Shown piece by piece: positions 1-6,742 of a stretch of DNA of 7,982 nt. Within the stretch, counting starts at the first letter, position 1. Each line of letters begins with the position of its first letter. The notes below the pieces were generated by a model. The model ran no database searches, was not told the origin of the DNA, and saw only the letters and a program-made list of their open reading frames with translations. The stretch is from Bacteroidota bacterium (lineage in GTDB: Bacteria; Bacteroidota; Ignavibacteria; UBA10030; UBA6906), in assembly GCA_003541875.1 (NCBI GenBank), contig DPLS01000356.1:1-7982 (forward strand), in the 5' to 3' direction. The position numbers and the translations under genes are program-made.

Positions 1-923
1 TGGGGGGCAAAGTCCGAATAAACGTCATACGCACCGTTTCGGCTGAAACCGTCAAACCCTCCAACAAAGTCATACATCGTGCTCCCTCCGGTATTGAAGT
101 TGTAGGAAGCATTCAGGTTATCATAACTTAAGTTGCTCGTGAGGGCGCTTCCCGTGTTGGCACCGAAACCATCTCCCAGCCCGACAAACCTGTGAGTCGC
201 TATTTCAGAAGCCGTTCTTACATCCTGCCAGTATCTGACTTCATCAATATACCCATAGAAGTCTCTGCTGCCGAAAGTCGCTTTGATAGTCCCGATGGTC
301 ATTGAATCGGAAGAGAGATTCCATGTCCCCGTGTTGGTGACAGGCGAACCGCTCTGTAGACCGTTCACGTAGAAAGTCACAGTATAGTTGCCTGACCCAC
401 CACTCCACGTAGCAGCAACATGCGTCCATTGATTAAGGGGAATGGTTGTTCCCCCCGTATTCGTAGTGGGAACAGTTCCAAACCGCATGTACAGGACGTT
501 GGAACTCGTAGTCCAGCCAAATAGGAACCCGACGTCACCTGAAGTTGCAACTCCTTTGCCAACAATACACGGCGCACTGCTCGTCGTCGCAGTAGGGCAC
601 ACCCAAGCCTCAATACTGCCATCGACGTTCTCCTGGTAAGCATTTGGAATTGCAACGTACCCTCCTGTGGCACCCAAGCCTGTAAGGTAAGCGTTGAAAT
701 TGAATTGACCAAATTCATCCGTCTGCGGCTGAGGATCACCAACGGGATGAAGAGCAGTTCTTTCTGCTCTTTCTCTCACGCTTGCCTCCTCAATTCCCAC
801 AGTCGTGATCCTATCTGTGGTTGCCGGACCGGGGTCTATGCCGGTTGGCAACTGGGCCAACAAAGTGCTGGAACTAAGCACGAGAACAACAACCGTCAAG
901 AGTTGTAACCATAGTCGTTTCAT
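1..923 (-). CDS. Secreted LamG/concanavalin-like domain protein (partial, N-terminal 307 residues)
   Basis: Translating the minus strand from the ATG at 923 gives an open frame to the window edge, so the C-terminus is missing. Residues 1-23 form a signal peptide: MKR, then a hydrophobic core LLTVVVLVL, then a likely cut after LLA before Gln24. Residues about 25-75 are a Pro/Thr/Glu-rich linker. Residues about 85-245 form a LamG/Laminin_G_3-type beta-sandwich, shown by GSIEAWV (102-108), QWTHVAATW (165-173), FYVNGLQSG (184-192) and YGYIDEVRYW (223-232). The family typically binds carbohydrate or protein ligands at the surface, but the ligand cannot be told here. A second Gly/Asn-rich segment starts near 250. 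In this lineage such proteins usually end in a type IX sorting domain, which would lie outside the window. The start is fixed by an AAGGAGA ribosome binding site 7 bases upstream. It is preceded by a long gap and is probably transcribed alone. Confidence 0.9.
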   Translation of the reverse strand, partial: MKRLWLQLLTVVVLVLSSSTLLAQLPTGIDPGPATTDRITTVGIEEASVRERAERTALHPVGDPQPQTDEFGQFNFNAYLTGLGATGGYVAIPNAYQENVDGSIEAWVCPTATTSSAPCIVGKGVATSGDVGFLFGWTTSSNVLYMRFGTVPTTNTGGTTIPLNQWTHVAATWSGGSGNYTVTFYVNGLQSGSPVTNTGTWNLSSDSMTIGTIKATFGSRDFYGYIDEVRYWQDVRTASEIATHRFVGLGDGFGANTGSALTSNLSYDNLNASYNFNTGGSTMYDFVGGFDGFSRNGAYDVYSDFAP

Positions 924-930
924 TTTTCTG

Positions 931-937
931 TCTCCTT
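931..937 (-). promoter_or_regulatory. Ribosome binding site of the LamG protein
   Basis: On the minus strand AAGGAGA lies 7 bases before the ATG at 923. It is the clearest Shine-Dalgarno sequence in the window and decides the start of this gene. The genes of the era-uvrC block show no comparable motif. No convincing promoter boxes could be picked out in the roughly 100 bases upstream of it. Confidence 0.75.
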
Positions 938-1566
938 TTGTTGAAAAGAACGGTGAGGTGGTGCGATTGACGTACGATTCCTCTTATTTCTGCCGTGGCC
1001 TCCTTTCGCGACGCAATTTGATTTCCGTGCATTCAGCACGTCCCTTCTCTTCGCGTTCCCTCAAGTGCCTGCTGGGGGATACTGCACATTGGCGTATCGC
1101 TACAAAGTCATCGATCCATGAGTGTCGTACTCTCTCCCAACCTGCTGGCAATGGAGGAACCTTTAGGACTCGCCAAATATTGGATCGCCAATCTGGAACG
1201 GCTAGCCGGCGTTGGGTTATTTGAATGCGGGGAACGATCCTGCGAGAAAATAGGAATCCGTTAGGCCAATGTCAAGCGTATACTCATAGGAGCATCTCAT
1301 TTTCGGTCTATAGGTTGGAAGGTTTGAACGCAGATCCCGCCATGTCAGGGGCAAACGGAGTGGCCCGCAAATACATTCTTGTTTGACACGGCTAATACCG
1401 ATTTCTTAACGGTTCAGAACGAATCTCTGATTCGGGCCAATTGGCAGAGAAGGATGGAGAGAGAATTGGTTTGCACGAAGTGCGCTGCGCCACACACAAA
1501 GGTTTCGCCAGTCGTTAGATTAGCATCACGCTGCTCCAGTACCATCCACAGAGGGAACCAAGGACT
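938..1566. other. Long gap with no supported gene
   Basis: About 630 bases lie between the LamG protein start and a possible small ORF. I see no tRNA-like T-loop motif, no CRISPR-type repeats and no insertion-sequence ends. ORFs here (for example plus 805-1224, plus 1379-1570 and minus 1414-1656) give proteins of noncoding-like composition with no recognisable motif. Small inverted repeats exist: CGAATC/GATTCG with a 3-base loop at 1420-1434, and GCAC/GTGC with a 3-base loop near 1473-1483. They are short enough to arise by chance. The promoter of the LamG gene presumably lies at the low-coordinate end. The rest could be eroded coding sequence or carry an RNA that cannot be recognised by eye. 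Confidence 0.5.
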
Positions 1567-1731
1567 ATGAAGGAAGCCACTTTTGAAGACGCTATCAAGC
1601 TTGCACAGAAACTCAACCTCAACAAGGAATCGGTTTGGAGGATAGTCGAGGGACAACAGTACTCTTCTCTCACGGATCTAGCGATGGTCGTACAAGCGGC
1701 ATTCGCGGTTCCGCAACCCGCTCATCGTTGA
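1567..1731 (+). CDS. Possible small protein of 54 residues, unknown function
   Basis: This is the only plus-strand ORF in the window that reads like protein and does not lie over a recognised gene. It begins MKEATFEDAIKLAQKLNL and ends with TGA after PQPAHR. The sequence alternates charged and hydrophobic residues as expected for two or three amphipathic helices (DAIKLAQKL, ESVWRIVEG, LTDLAMVVQAAF). The layout loosely resembles a small helix-turn-helix or antitoxin-like fold, but there is no diagnostic motif and no toxin-like partner beside it. AAGGA lies only two bases before the ATG, so the ribosome binding site is poor. The frame is closed by TAG at 1516, so no longer upstream version with an ATG exists. 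It converges on uvrC, and two hairpins separate the two stop codons. It could be a real small gene, a decayed remnant of a longer gene, or chance. Confidence 0.35.
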   Translation: MKEATFEDAIKLAQKLNLNKESVWRIVEGQQYSSLTDLAMVVQAAFAVPQPAHR

Positions 1732-1738
1732 TCCACAC

Positions 1739-1774
1739 GACGGAGAGAAACCCAAGTTCAGGTTGTCCTCCGTC
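1739..1774. other. Imperfect stem-loop downstream of the small ORF
   Basis: GACGGAG (1739-1745) is complementary to CTCCGTC (1768-1774). Inside them AACC (1749-1752) pairs with GGTT (1761-1764), separated from the outer stem by a 3x3 internal loop and closing an 8-base loop. It starts 7 bases after the stop of the 54-residue ORF and 95 bases after the uvrC stop in the other direction. There is no T-run on either side, so it is not a standard rho-independent terminator. It may act in termination or in mRNA 3'-end protection for either strand. Confidence 0.4.
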
Positions 1775-1811
1775 CCACACATTCATTTCAGTTGAGCAAT
1801 TCCCCCATCTT

Positions 1812-1838
1812 GTGAACGTGAGGCATGTCCACGTTCAC
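1812..1838. other. Perfect 9-bp inverted repeat downstream of uvrC (possible terminator)
   Basis: GTGAACGTG (1812-1820) and CACGTTCAC (1830-1838) form a perfect 9-bp stem around a 9-base loop. It lies 30 bases beyond the uvrC stop codon, the usual place for the end of that transcription unit. On the minus strand the bases after the stem are AAGATGGGGG rather than a T-run, so intrinsic termination would be weak. A 3'-end stabilising hairpin or a dimeric protein-binding site are alternatives. Confidence 0.4.
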
Positions 1839-1868
1839 GGCTGATCGGTGACCCCTGGAGCGTCCGAT

Positions 1869-3746
1869 TCAGGCGATGTTCGATTCTTCGTCCGGCGCTG
1901 CAAAATACTCTTTGATCTTGCCAGCAACCTTCTCACCCACAATTTCCGCCAACTGGTCCGACGTTGCGAACTTCACTCCCTGAACAGAACCAAACGCCTC
2001 CAACAACTCGGTCGCTCTCTTTTTCCCAATCCCATCCACCAGATCGAGTTCCGTTTGGAGTGTTCGCTTGGCACGCAGCGAGCGATGGAACGTGATGGCA
2101 AACCGGTGTGCCTCATCCCGGATTTGCTGCAGGAGCCGCAAGCCCGTCGATGTCTTCGGGATGAGTTCGGGTTCACCTTTTCCAGGAACAAACACCTCCT
2201 CTAACCGCTTCGCCAGACCGACAACTGGTTGATCAGAAATGCCAAGCGACATGAGCACCTCAACAGCACTTGCAAGCTGCCCCTTGCCTCCATCAACCAT
2301 GATCAAGTCGGGAAACTCACCCCCCTCTGCCAGCACTCTTTGATACCGACGCTGGATCACTTCTCTCATACTGGCAAAGTCATCCGGACCTTCAACGGAA
2401 CGAATCTTGAACTTTCGGTATTCGCTCTTTTTCGGCTTGCCGTCGACGAAGACAACCAAGGAAGCAACGGGATCCGATCCCTGCATGTTGGAGTTGTCGA
2501 AGCACTCGATCTTGCGGGGGAGTTTGTTCAGCCGGAGGTCTCTTTGCAGCGACTTGACCGCGTGTGGGACATAATCCGCCCGCTTCATCTTCTGCAGCTT
2601 CAACTCATCCAACAAGAATTGAGCATTGGCTTTTGACAACCTGACCAGCTTTGCTTCCTCTCCTTCCGTTGGATGAAGGACAACCACCACTTCGCCGCGC
2701 TTTCCTGAGAGCCACAACTGCATGGCTTCTGGATCGTCAATGGGAGATGAGAGCAGGATTTCTTTTGGGATGAACTCCGCTTCAAGATAGTATTGTTGGA
2801 GAAGTGTTTCCAGGATTTCTGATTCGGGTTTCTGGTCAACATTGCCCATGTAGTAGTGCTGGCGGCCGATCATTTTGCCGTCACGAATCTTGAAGATCAC
2901 GCCGCATGCATCGTCCCCTTCAGACACAAACGCAATAATATCTCGGTCAAGCGGGTCAAGATCAACTGCCTTCTGTCTCTCACTATACGCCTGCAAACCT
3001 TTGATGCGGTCGCGAAGCGTTGCTGCTTCCTCAAAGCGCATCGCTCCCGCTTGCACCTCCATTTCATGCTGCATCTTCTGTATCAGAGATTCAGTTTTGC
3101 CGCGAAGCAGCTCGGCCACCTGATCTATCATCGCATCGTACTTCTCCTGCGAAACGAGTCCCTCACACGGCCCTTCGCACCTCTTGATGTGGTAGTCCAG
3201 GCAGACTTTGATTTTTCGTTTCTTGATCACTTCGTCGTCGATGAAGTAGTTGCAGCTTCTGATGGGGAAAATATCTCTAATGGATTTCAGCGCGGAACGG
3301 ACATTCTTCACATCAGTGTAAGGACCGAAATAGCGTGAGCCATCCTTTCTGATCTGGCGGGTAACGAAGACGCGGGGATATGGCTCATTTCTAATGACGA
3401 TGTAAGGATAGCTCTTGTCGTCCTTCAAATTGACGTTGTACCGTGGCTTGAGCTTTTTGATGAGGTTTGCTTCAAGGATCAGTGCCTCTACCTCATTGTC
3501 GGTGACAATGATTTCGAGGTCGGTTGCCTTCGAGAGCATCGAGTCGATGCGCGGCTCAACGGCTCGCGATTTCTGAAAGTACTGCCGCACGCGACTTCGG
3601 AGGTTCTTCGCCTTGCCAACGTAGAGGACCTTCCCTTCCGCGTCTTTATGCTGATACACACCGGGGCCGTTCGGAAGATTCTCCAGCTTCTCCGGAAGCG
3701 TAACGTCTTCGTTCGTGATCCTGATATGGACAGTCTGATGTTCCAT
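1869..3746 (-). CDS. uvrC: UvrABC excinuclease subunit C
   Basis: UvrC makes both incisions flanking a DNA lesion after UvrA/UvrB recognition in nucleotide excision repair. With the ATG at 3746 the protein has 625 residues, close to the family norm. The N-terminal GIY-YIG nuclease has GVY at 29-31, YVGKAKNLRSR with Tyr42 and Arg52, and Glu92 in LILEANLIK. These align with the Thermotoga catalytic Tyr29, Arg39 and Glu76. Cysteines at 165, 182, 190 and 194 (RSC, VCLDYHIKRC, GPC) match the conserved cluster reported to bind 4Fe-4S. A UVR motif for UvrB contact lies at about 218-253. The C-terminal RNase H-like nuclease has CFDNSN (Asp417), DDFASM (455-456), MVDGGKG (Asp485) and DEAHRF (His547). 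Helix-hairpin-helix DNA-binding motifs occupy about 569-615. A TTG at 3803 would add 19 residues with no family similarity. Neither start has a good ribosome binding site. It is probably the last gene of the era block. Confidence 0.97.
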   Translation of the reverse strand: MEHQTVHIRITNEDVTLPEKLENLPNGPGVYQHKDAEGKVLYVGKAKNLRSRVRQYFQKSRAVEPRIDSMLSKATDLEIIVTDNEVEALILEANLIKKLKPRYNVNLKDDKSYPYIVIRNEPYPRVFVTRQIRKDGSRYFGPYTDVKNVRSALKSIRDIFPIRSCNYFIDDEVIKKRKIKVCLDYHIKRCEGPCEGLVSQEKYDAMIDQVAELLRGKTESLIQKMQHEMEVQAGAMRFEEAATLRDRIKGLQAYSERQKAVDLDPLDRDIIAFVSEGDDACGVIFKIRDGKMIGRQHYYMGNVDQKPESEILETLLQQYYLEAEFIPKEILLSSPIDDPEAMQLWLSGKRGEVVVVLHPTEGEEAKLVRLSKANAQFLLDELKLQKMKRADYVPHAVKSLQRDLRLNKLPRKIECFDNSNMQGSDPVASLVVFVDGKPKKSEYRKFKIRSVEGPDDFASMREVIQRRYQRVLAEGGEFPDLIMVDGGKGQLASAVEVLMSLGISDQPVVGLAKRLEEVFVPGKGEPELIPKTSTGLRLLQQIRDEAHRFAITFHRSLRAKRTLQTELDLVDGIGKKRATELLEAFGSVQGVKFATSDQLAEIVGEKVAGKIKEYFAAPDEESNIA

Positions 3747-3816
3747 GATGGGAGGTTCCAGCGTTCGGTGTGAAGTTACCAGCTCATCCTTCACTTGGTA
3801 CAAGGCTATCTGGGAA

Positions 3817-5862
3817 TCATCGGAGCAAGAGCATTGCTTTCACGGAGGAAAGAGTTGAGCCGCCGCTCTCCGTGAATGTAAGTCTGTAGAAGTACAACCC
3901 GGAAGCAACATTCGAAGCCTGCCCGCCTCGTAAGTTGCCATAGGGCAGGCGGGCGTCAAACGAAACAGCGTATTCACCAGCCGGTTTTGCTTCGTTCACT
4001 AACGTGGTTACTTCTCTGCCGAGTATGTCGTACACTTTCAGCGTCACAAAGGACCCCACCCCAGCCCTCCCCTGTAAGGGGAGGGAATAGCGGACTGTGG
4101 TCGTCGGGTTGAATGGATTCGGATAATTCTGGAAAAGCTGGAACGCTAATGGCCGCTCATCTTCACCGACAGAACTCGGCGGAGAAACAATCTGCTTCAG
4201 AATCCACCCATCAGGATCAAGCACAATGCTGTCGGGCATTGAAGCCAAAGGCAAACGAAACACCTGTGTTCGTACGCTGTCCCATAGAGCGAATGCTGTG
4301 CTGCTCGATCCAACATACGCCCGCACCTTAATCGGCATCTTGTACGTCGGCCATGAGGGAGATTGCTGCTGGTAGATTGTGAGTGTGAGTGTATCCGGAG
4401 TCCATGAGTAGCGCGACGCATACTTGGGCCAGCCCGGACCGAAAATCCACTGATTGAAGAACCAGCCCATATCCAGTCCGGCAACGGAATCGACCACCGC
4501 TTTCAGTTCATTCGTTATTGCACTCTTGCTGGCATAGCGCTGGCGATATGCATTCAACGATCTGAAGAACACAGAGTCACCGAGAACACCGCGCAACGTG
4601 TGCAACACCCAGCCGCCTTTGCTGTACACAACCTGATCGAACAGATTGAATCCCTGCCCGACCGGATCATATACAGCGCCCTGCCACGAGCCATACTGAA
4701 AACCGTTGAGCGTATCACGCATGTAGCTCTTCAGAGCAGGGAACCCGCCAAGGGACTCGCGCCAGAGTGCCTCGCTGTACGTGGCGAAGCTCTCGTTGAG
4801 CCAAACATCCCGCCACGTGCCACACGTAACGAGATCTCCCCACCATTGGTGGGCAAGTTCATGCGAAACTACCCGCTGGTCTGTCTGAGAGTATCGGTTC
4901 ATTGTCGTGAGCGTTTGGTGCTCCATGCCGAGATATACGAACGGCACAATCGAGGTCATGCCGTACTTGTCGAACGGATACTCTCCAAACAAAGCCGCAT
5001 ACTGACCAACCATCTGTCGCACTGTAGGCAGGAAATTGGCGGTCGCCGCCGAGTCGGGAAGCCATGTGAAATACTGGAGCGGGATCGTATCACCGGTCGC
5101 CGTCACATACGGAAGTGAAGAAACCGCGAACCTCGACGCCGTTATGCACATCAGATAGGTTGTGATCTGATGACCCTCACGCCATCGCCAAGTAGTGGTG
5201 CCGTTACCATTGTTGGTTGTGCCAAGCAATTTGCCATTCGACGCGGCGACATATCCGGTTGGGACAGTGATGTTCATCTCAGCCGTCGCTTTCTCCCATG
5301 GTTCGTCATAACACGGAAACCAAAATCGTGCATCAGATGGTTCGGAGAATGTGTAACCGAGATTGGCAGGCATCCCGAGCGTGTCGAGGAAGAAGTAGTA
5401 CCCCTGTCGCGAGCTCGGTCGAGGGTAACCGAGTGCGCGCCGATACGAGATAGCGATACGAAGGGTATCTCCTGTGTTTCTCGTTCCGTTCAAGTAGATG
5501 ATGAAACTCTCCGCTGCGCTGTCGGGCCTGGTGGTCTTGGGCACGCCATCCACTCGCACGGTATCCAGTAACAACCCGACGGCATCCAGCACCAGCGAAT
5601 CAACATTTGACTTCAGCCGCATCGTCATCGTGCACTTGCCCTGAAACGCGTCGCTTACCATTACGAGGGAGACATCGAGCTTATAGCTCAGCATGTCGAA
5701 TGGCTGGGGGCCTTCGTAGAAAGACGCCCGTTCCGGCAAGATAAAATGTCCATCCTTCTCAGAAGAAGAAAAGGACGGTGAGCGCTGTCCCCAGAGTATC
5801 GAAGGACAAAGCCCGATGATGAGAAGACTATGAAGCAGAAGCCTGTGCAACAAATTTCCCAT
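3817..5862 (-). CDS. Secreted M1-family zinc aminopeptidase with type IX sorting domain
   Basis: This metalloprotease should remove N-terminal amino acids from peptides outside the cytoplasm. With the ATG at 5862 it has 681 residues. Residues 1-25 are a signal peptide (MGNLLHR, then LLLHSLLIIGL, likely cut before Gln26). The peptidase spans about 50-480. It has the exopeptidase motif GMEH at 312-315 (a variant of GAMEN), HELAH at 334-338 with the third zinc ligand Glu357 in NES, and the likely transition-state Tyr413 in VVYSKGG. The C-terminus, about 571-681, is the FlgD-like/type IX tail: FQNYPNPFNP, VYDILGREV, ASGLYFYRL, MLLLR. Outer-membrane export and cell-surface attachment or release follow from that by family knowledge. 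Two palindromic DNA elements seem to be inserted in this tail (residues 596-604 and 637-649). In-frame upstream starts are TTG 5883 and ATG 5877. All of these starts lie inside the permease gene, suggesting translational coupling. Confidence 0.93.
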   Translation of the reverse strand: MGNLLHRLLLHSLLIIGLCPSILWGQRSPSFSSSEKDGHFILPERASFYEGPQPFDMLSYKLDVSLVMVSDAFQGKCTMTMRLKSNVDSLVLDAVGLLLDTVRVDGVPKTTRPDSAAESFIIYLNGTRNTGDTLRIAISYRRALGYPRPSSRQGYYFFLDTLGMPANLGYTFSEPSDARFWFPCYDEPWEKATAEMNITVPTGYVAASNGKLLGTTNNGNGTTTWRWREGHQITTYLMCITASRFAVSSLPYVTATGDTIPLQYFTWLPDSAATANFLPTVRQMVGQYAALFGEYPFDKYGMTSIVPFVYLGMEHQTLTTMNRYSQTDQRVVSHELAHQWWGDLVTCGTWRDVWLNESFATYSEALWRESLGGFPALKSYMRDTLNGFQYGSWQGAVYDPVGQGFNLFDQVVYSKGGWVLHTLRGVLGDSVFFRSLNAYRQRYASKSAITNELKAVVDSVAGLDMGWFFNQWIFGPGWPKYASRYSWTPDTLTLTIYQQQSPSWPTYKMPIKVRAYVGSSSTAFALWDSVRTQVFRLPLASMPDSIVLDPDGWILKQIVSPPSSVGEDERPLAFQLFQNYPNPFNPTTTVRYSLPLQGRAGVGSFVTLKVYDILGREVTTLVNEAKPAGEYAVSFDARLPYGNLRGGQASNVASGLYFYRLTFTESGGSTLSSVKAMLLLR
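3917..3954 (-). repeat. GC-rich palindromic element inside the aminopeptidase sorting domain (element 2)
   Basis: On the plus strand GCCTGCCC (3917-3924) is complementary to GGGCAGGC (3943-3950), and GCCCGCCT (3921-3928) to AGGCGGGC (3947-3954). The ends therefore form two overlapping 8-bp stems. In the protein it encodes ARLPYGNLRGGQA, residues 637-649, between SFD and SNVASGLYFYRL. In related sorting domains these two parts are usually joined by two or three residues, so 13 residues look inserted in frame. I infer a mobile or dispersed palindromic repeat that has kept the frame open. Confidence 0.6.
4054..4086 (-). repeat. Palindromic C/G-rich element inside the aminopeptidase sorting domain (element 1)
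   Basis: On the plus strand CCCTCCCCT (4065-4073) and AGGGGAGGG (4077-4085) form a perfect 9-bp stem with a 3-base loop, flanked by CCCCACCCC at 4054-4062. In the protein it encodes LQGRAGVGS (residues 596-604) between RYSLP and FVTLKVYDILGRE. Family members usually have a short turn such as QSG at that point. The base pattern resembles dispersed palindromic repeats known from many bacterial genomes, including Bacteroidetes relatives. That similarity is from memory and has not been searched. Confidence 0.6.
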
Positions 5863-6742
5863 ACAACTGACGTCCATTTGCAATCATTATCCCGACGAAC
5901 ACAAACGTAGCACCGGCAAACACCCCAGCCTCCAGAGTCTCATCCAACACGATCGCCCCAAGAATCACGGCGATGATCGGGTTGATAAAGCTGACCAATG
6001 AAAGGTACACAGCTTCCACCCTCTTTAGCAACCAGTAGTACGTAACGAACGCAATGACGGAACCGACGATTGCAAGGTACAGAATAGAACCAATGGCGGC
6101 AGCGTCCCATCGAATGCTCGCTACAGGCTCGAAGATCAGTCCGGCCGCAAGAAGCAACACGCCAGCCACCGACATCCCAACAAAATTGAGCGCAACTGGG
6201 TTGACAGCCTGCGCGTATTTCTTGATCATGACCAGTCCAAAGGCTTGCATAACAGTAGTGGAAAGAATTCCCAGCATCCCGATAAGCCCGTTGGAATCCG
6301 TCCAATGCGCATCTCTGGAAAAGATAATGTACACGCCGATGAAACCGAGGATGATGCCGCTGATCTTGTAGAGATCCAGCCGCTCGTTACCAAGAAGGAA
6401 ATGAGAAATCAAAGCAACCCAGAGCGGATACGCCCCGAAGAGAATGCTGCTCAAACCAGTCGGGATGAATTGCTGGCACCAATACACAAGGGCAAATGGA
6501 ATACCAAACGAGAAAAATATGAGATAGACATACAGTCGTTTAAGCTGCGGGGTAAGCGAGATTTCAATCTTCCTCATCCGAACGATGGCAAAAAGGATGG
6601 ACCCAGCAATGAGAAATCGAACGGAGGCGCCGATCATCGGCGGCACGCTGTGCAGTCCAATCTTGATCGCGAGCCAGGTCGAGCCCCACACCCAGCTAAC
6701 GATGAAGAAAGCAATCCAGACTCGTACCCGTTCTGTACTCAT
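5828..6742 (-). CDS. EamA/DMT-family permease (RhaT/YdcZ-like transporter)
   Basis: This is an inner-membrane transporter of the drug/metabolite superfamily; members export amino acids, metabolites or drugs, and the substrate cannot be read from sequence. With the ATG at 6742 it has 304 residues and ten hydrophobic segments (about 9-29, 36-55, 70-89, 96-117, 127-141, 152-174, 183-204, 214-239, 245-266, 271-289). These form two EamA repeats of five helices each. Typical motifs are WGSTWLAIKIG in helix 1, PPMIGASVRFL in helix 2, YPLWVALISHFLLGNERL in the first repeat and SFINPIIAVILGAIVLDE in the second. The ATG overlaps the era stop as ATGA, which favours this start over an in-frame GTG at 6769. 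The 3' end overlaps the start of the aminopeptidase gene by at least 35 bases. Length and topology are complete. Confidence 0.94.
   Translation of the reverse strand: MSTERVRVWIAFFIVSWVWGSTWLAIKIGLHSVPPMIGASVRFLIAGSILFAIVRMRKIEISLTPQLKRLYVYLIFFSFGIPFALVYWCQQFIPTGLSSILFGAYPLWVALISHFLLGNERLDLYKISGIILGFIGVYIIFSRDAHWTDSNGLIGMLGILSTTVMQAFGLVMIKKYAQAVNPVALNFVGMSVAGVLLLAAGLIFEPVASIRWDAAAIGSILYLAIVGSVIAFVTYYWLLKRVEAVYLSLVSFINPIIAVILGAIVLDETLEAGVFAGATFVFVGIMIANGRQLYGKFVAQASAS

Noticed and set aside
805..1224. Plus-strand ORF of 139 codons
   Set aside because: Its first part is antisense to the signal peptide and linker of the LamG protein and the rest has a Ser/Arg-rich, noncoding-like composition with no motif.
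1383..1411. TTGACA at 1383-1388 as a -35 box for a plus-strand promoter
   Set aside because: The hexamer at 17-base spacing is TTAACG, a poor -10 match, and TAATAC at 1393 is too close.
1473..1483. GCAC/GTGC inverted repeat
   Set aside because: A 4-bp stem is expected by chance in this length of DNA.
1379..1570. Plus-strand ORF of 63 codons ending in ATGA overlap with the 54-residue ORF
   Set aside because: The overlap is suggestive, but the start is TTG without a ribosome binding site and the product has no pattern of a folded protein; the CTKC pair alone is not enough.
1414..1656. Minus-strand ORF of 80 codons
   Set aside because: It is antisense to the two plus-strand ORFs, has no ribosome binding site and resembles no family I know.
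2229..3338. Long plus-strand ORFs opposite uvrC
   Set aside because: They are antisense shadows of a complete, motif-rich uvrC.
4600..5571. Long plus-strand ORFs opposite the aminopeptidase
   Set aside because: Antisense shadows of the M1 catalytic domain with no motif of their own.
5800..5811. Lipobox-like IIGLC in the aminopeptidase signal peptide
   Set aside because: The residue before Cys is Leu, not Gly/Ala/Ser, so lipoprotein processing is unlikely; cleavage by signal peptidase I near Gln26 fits better.
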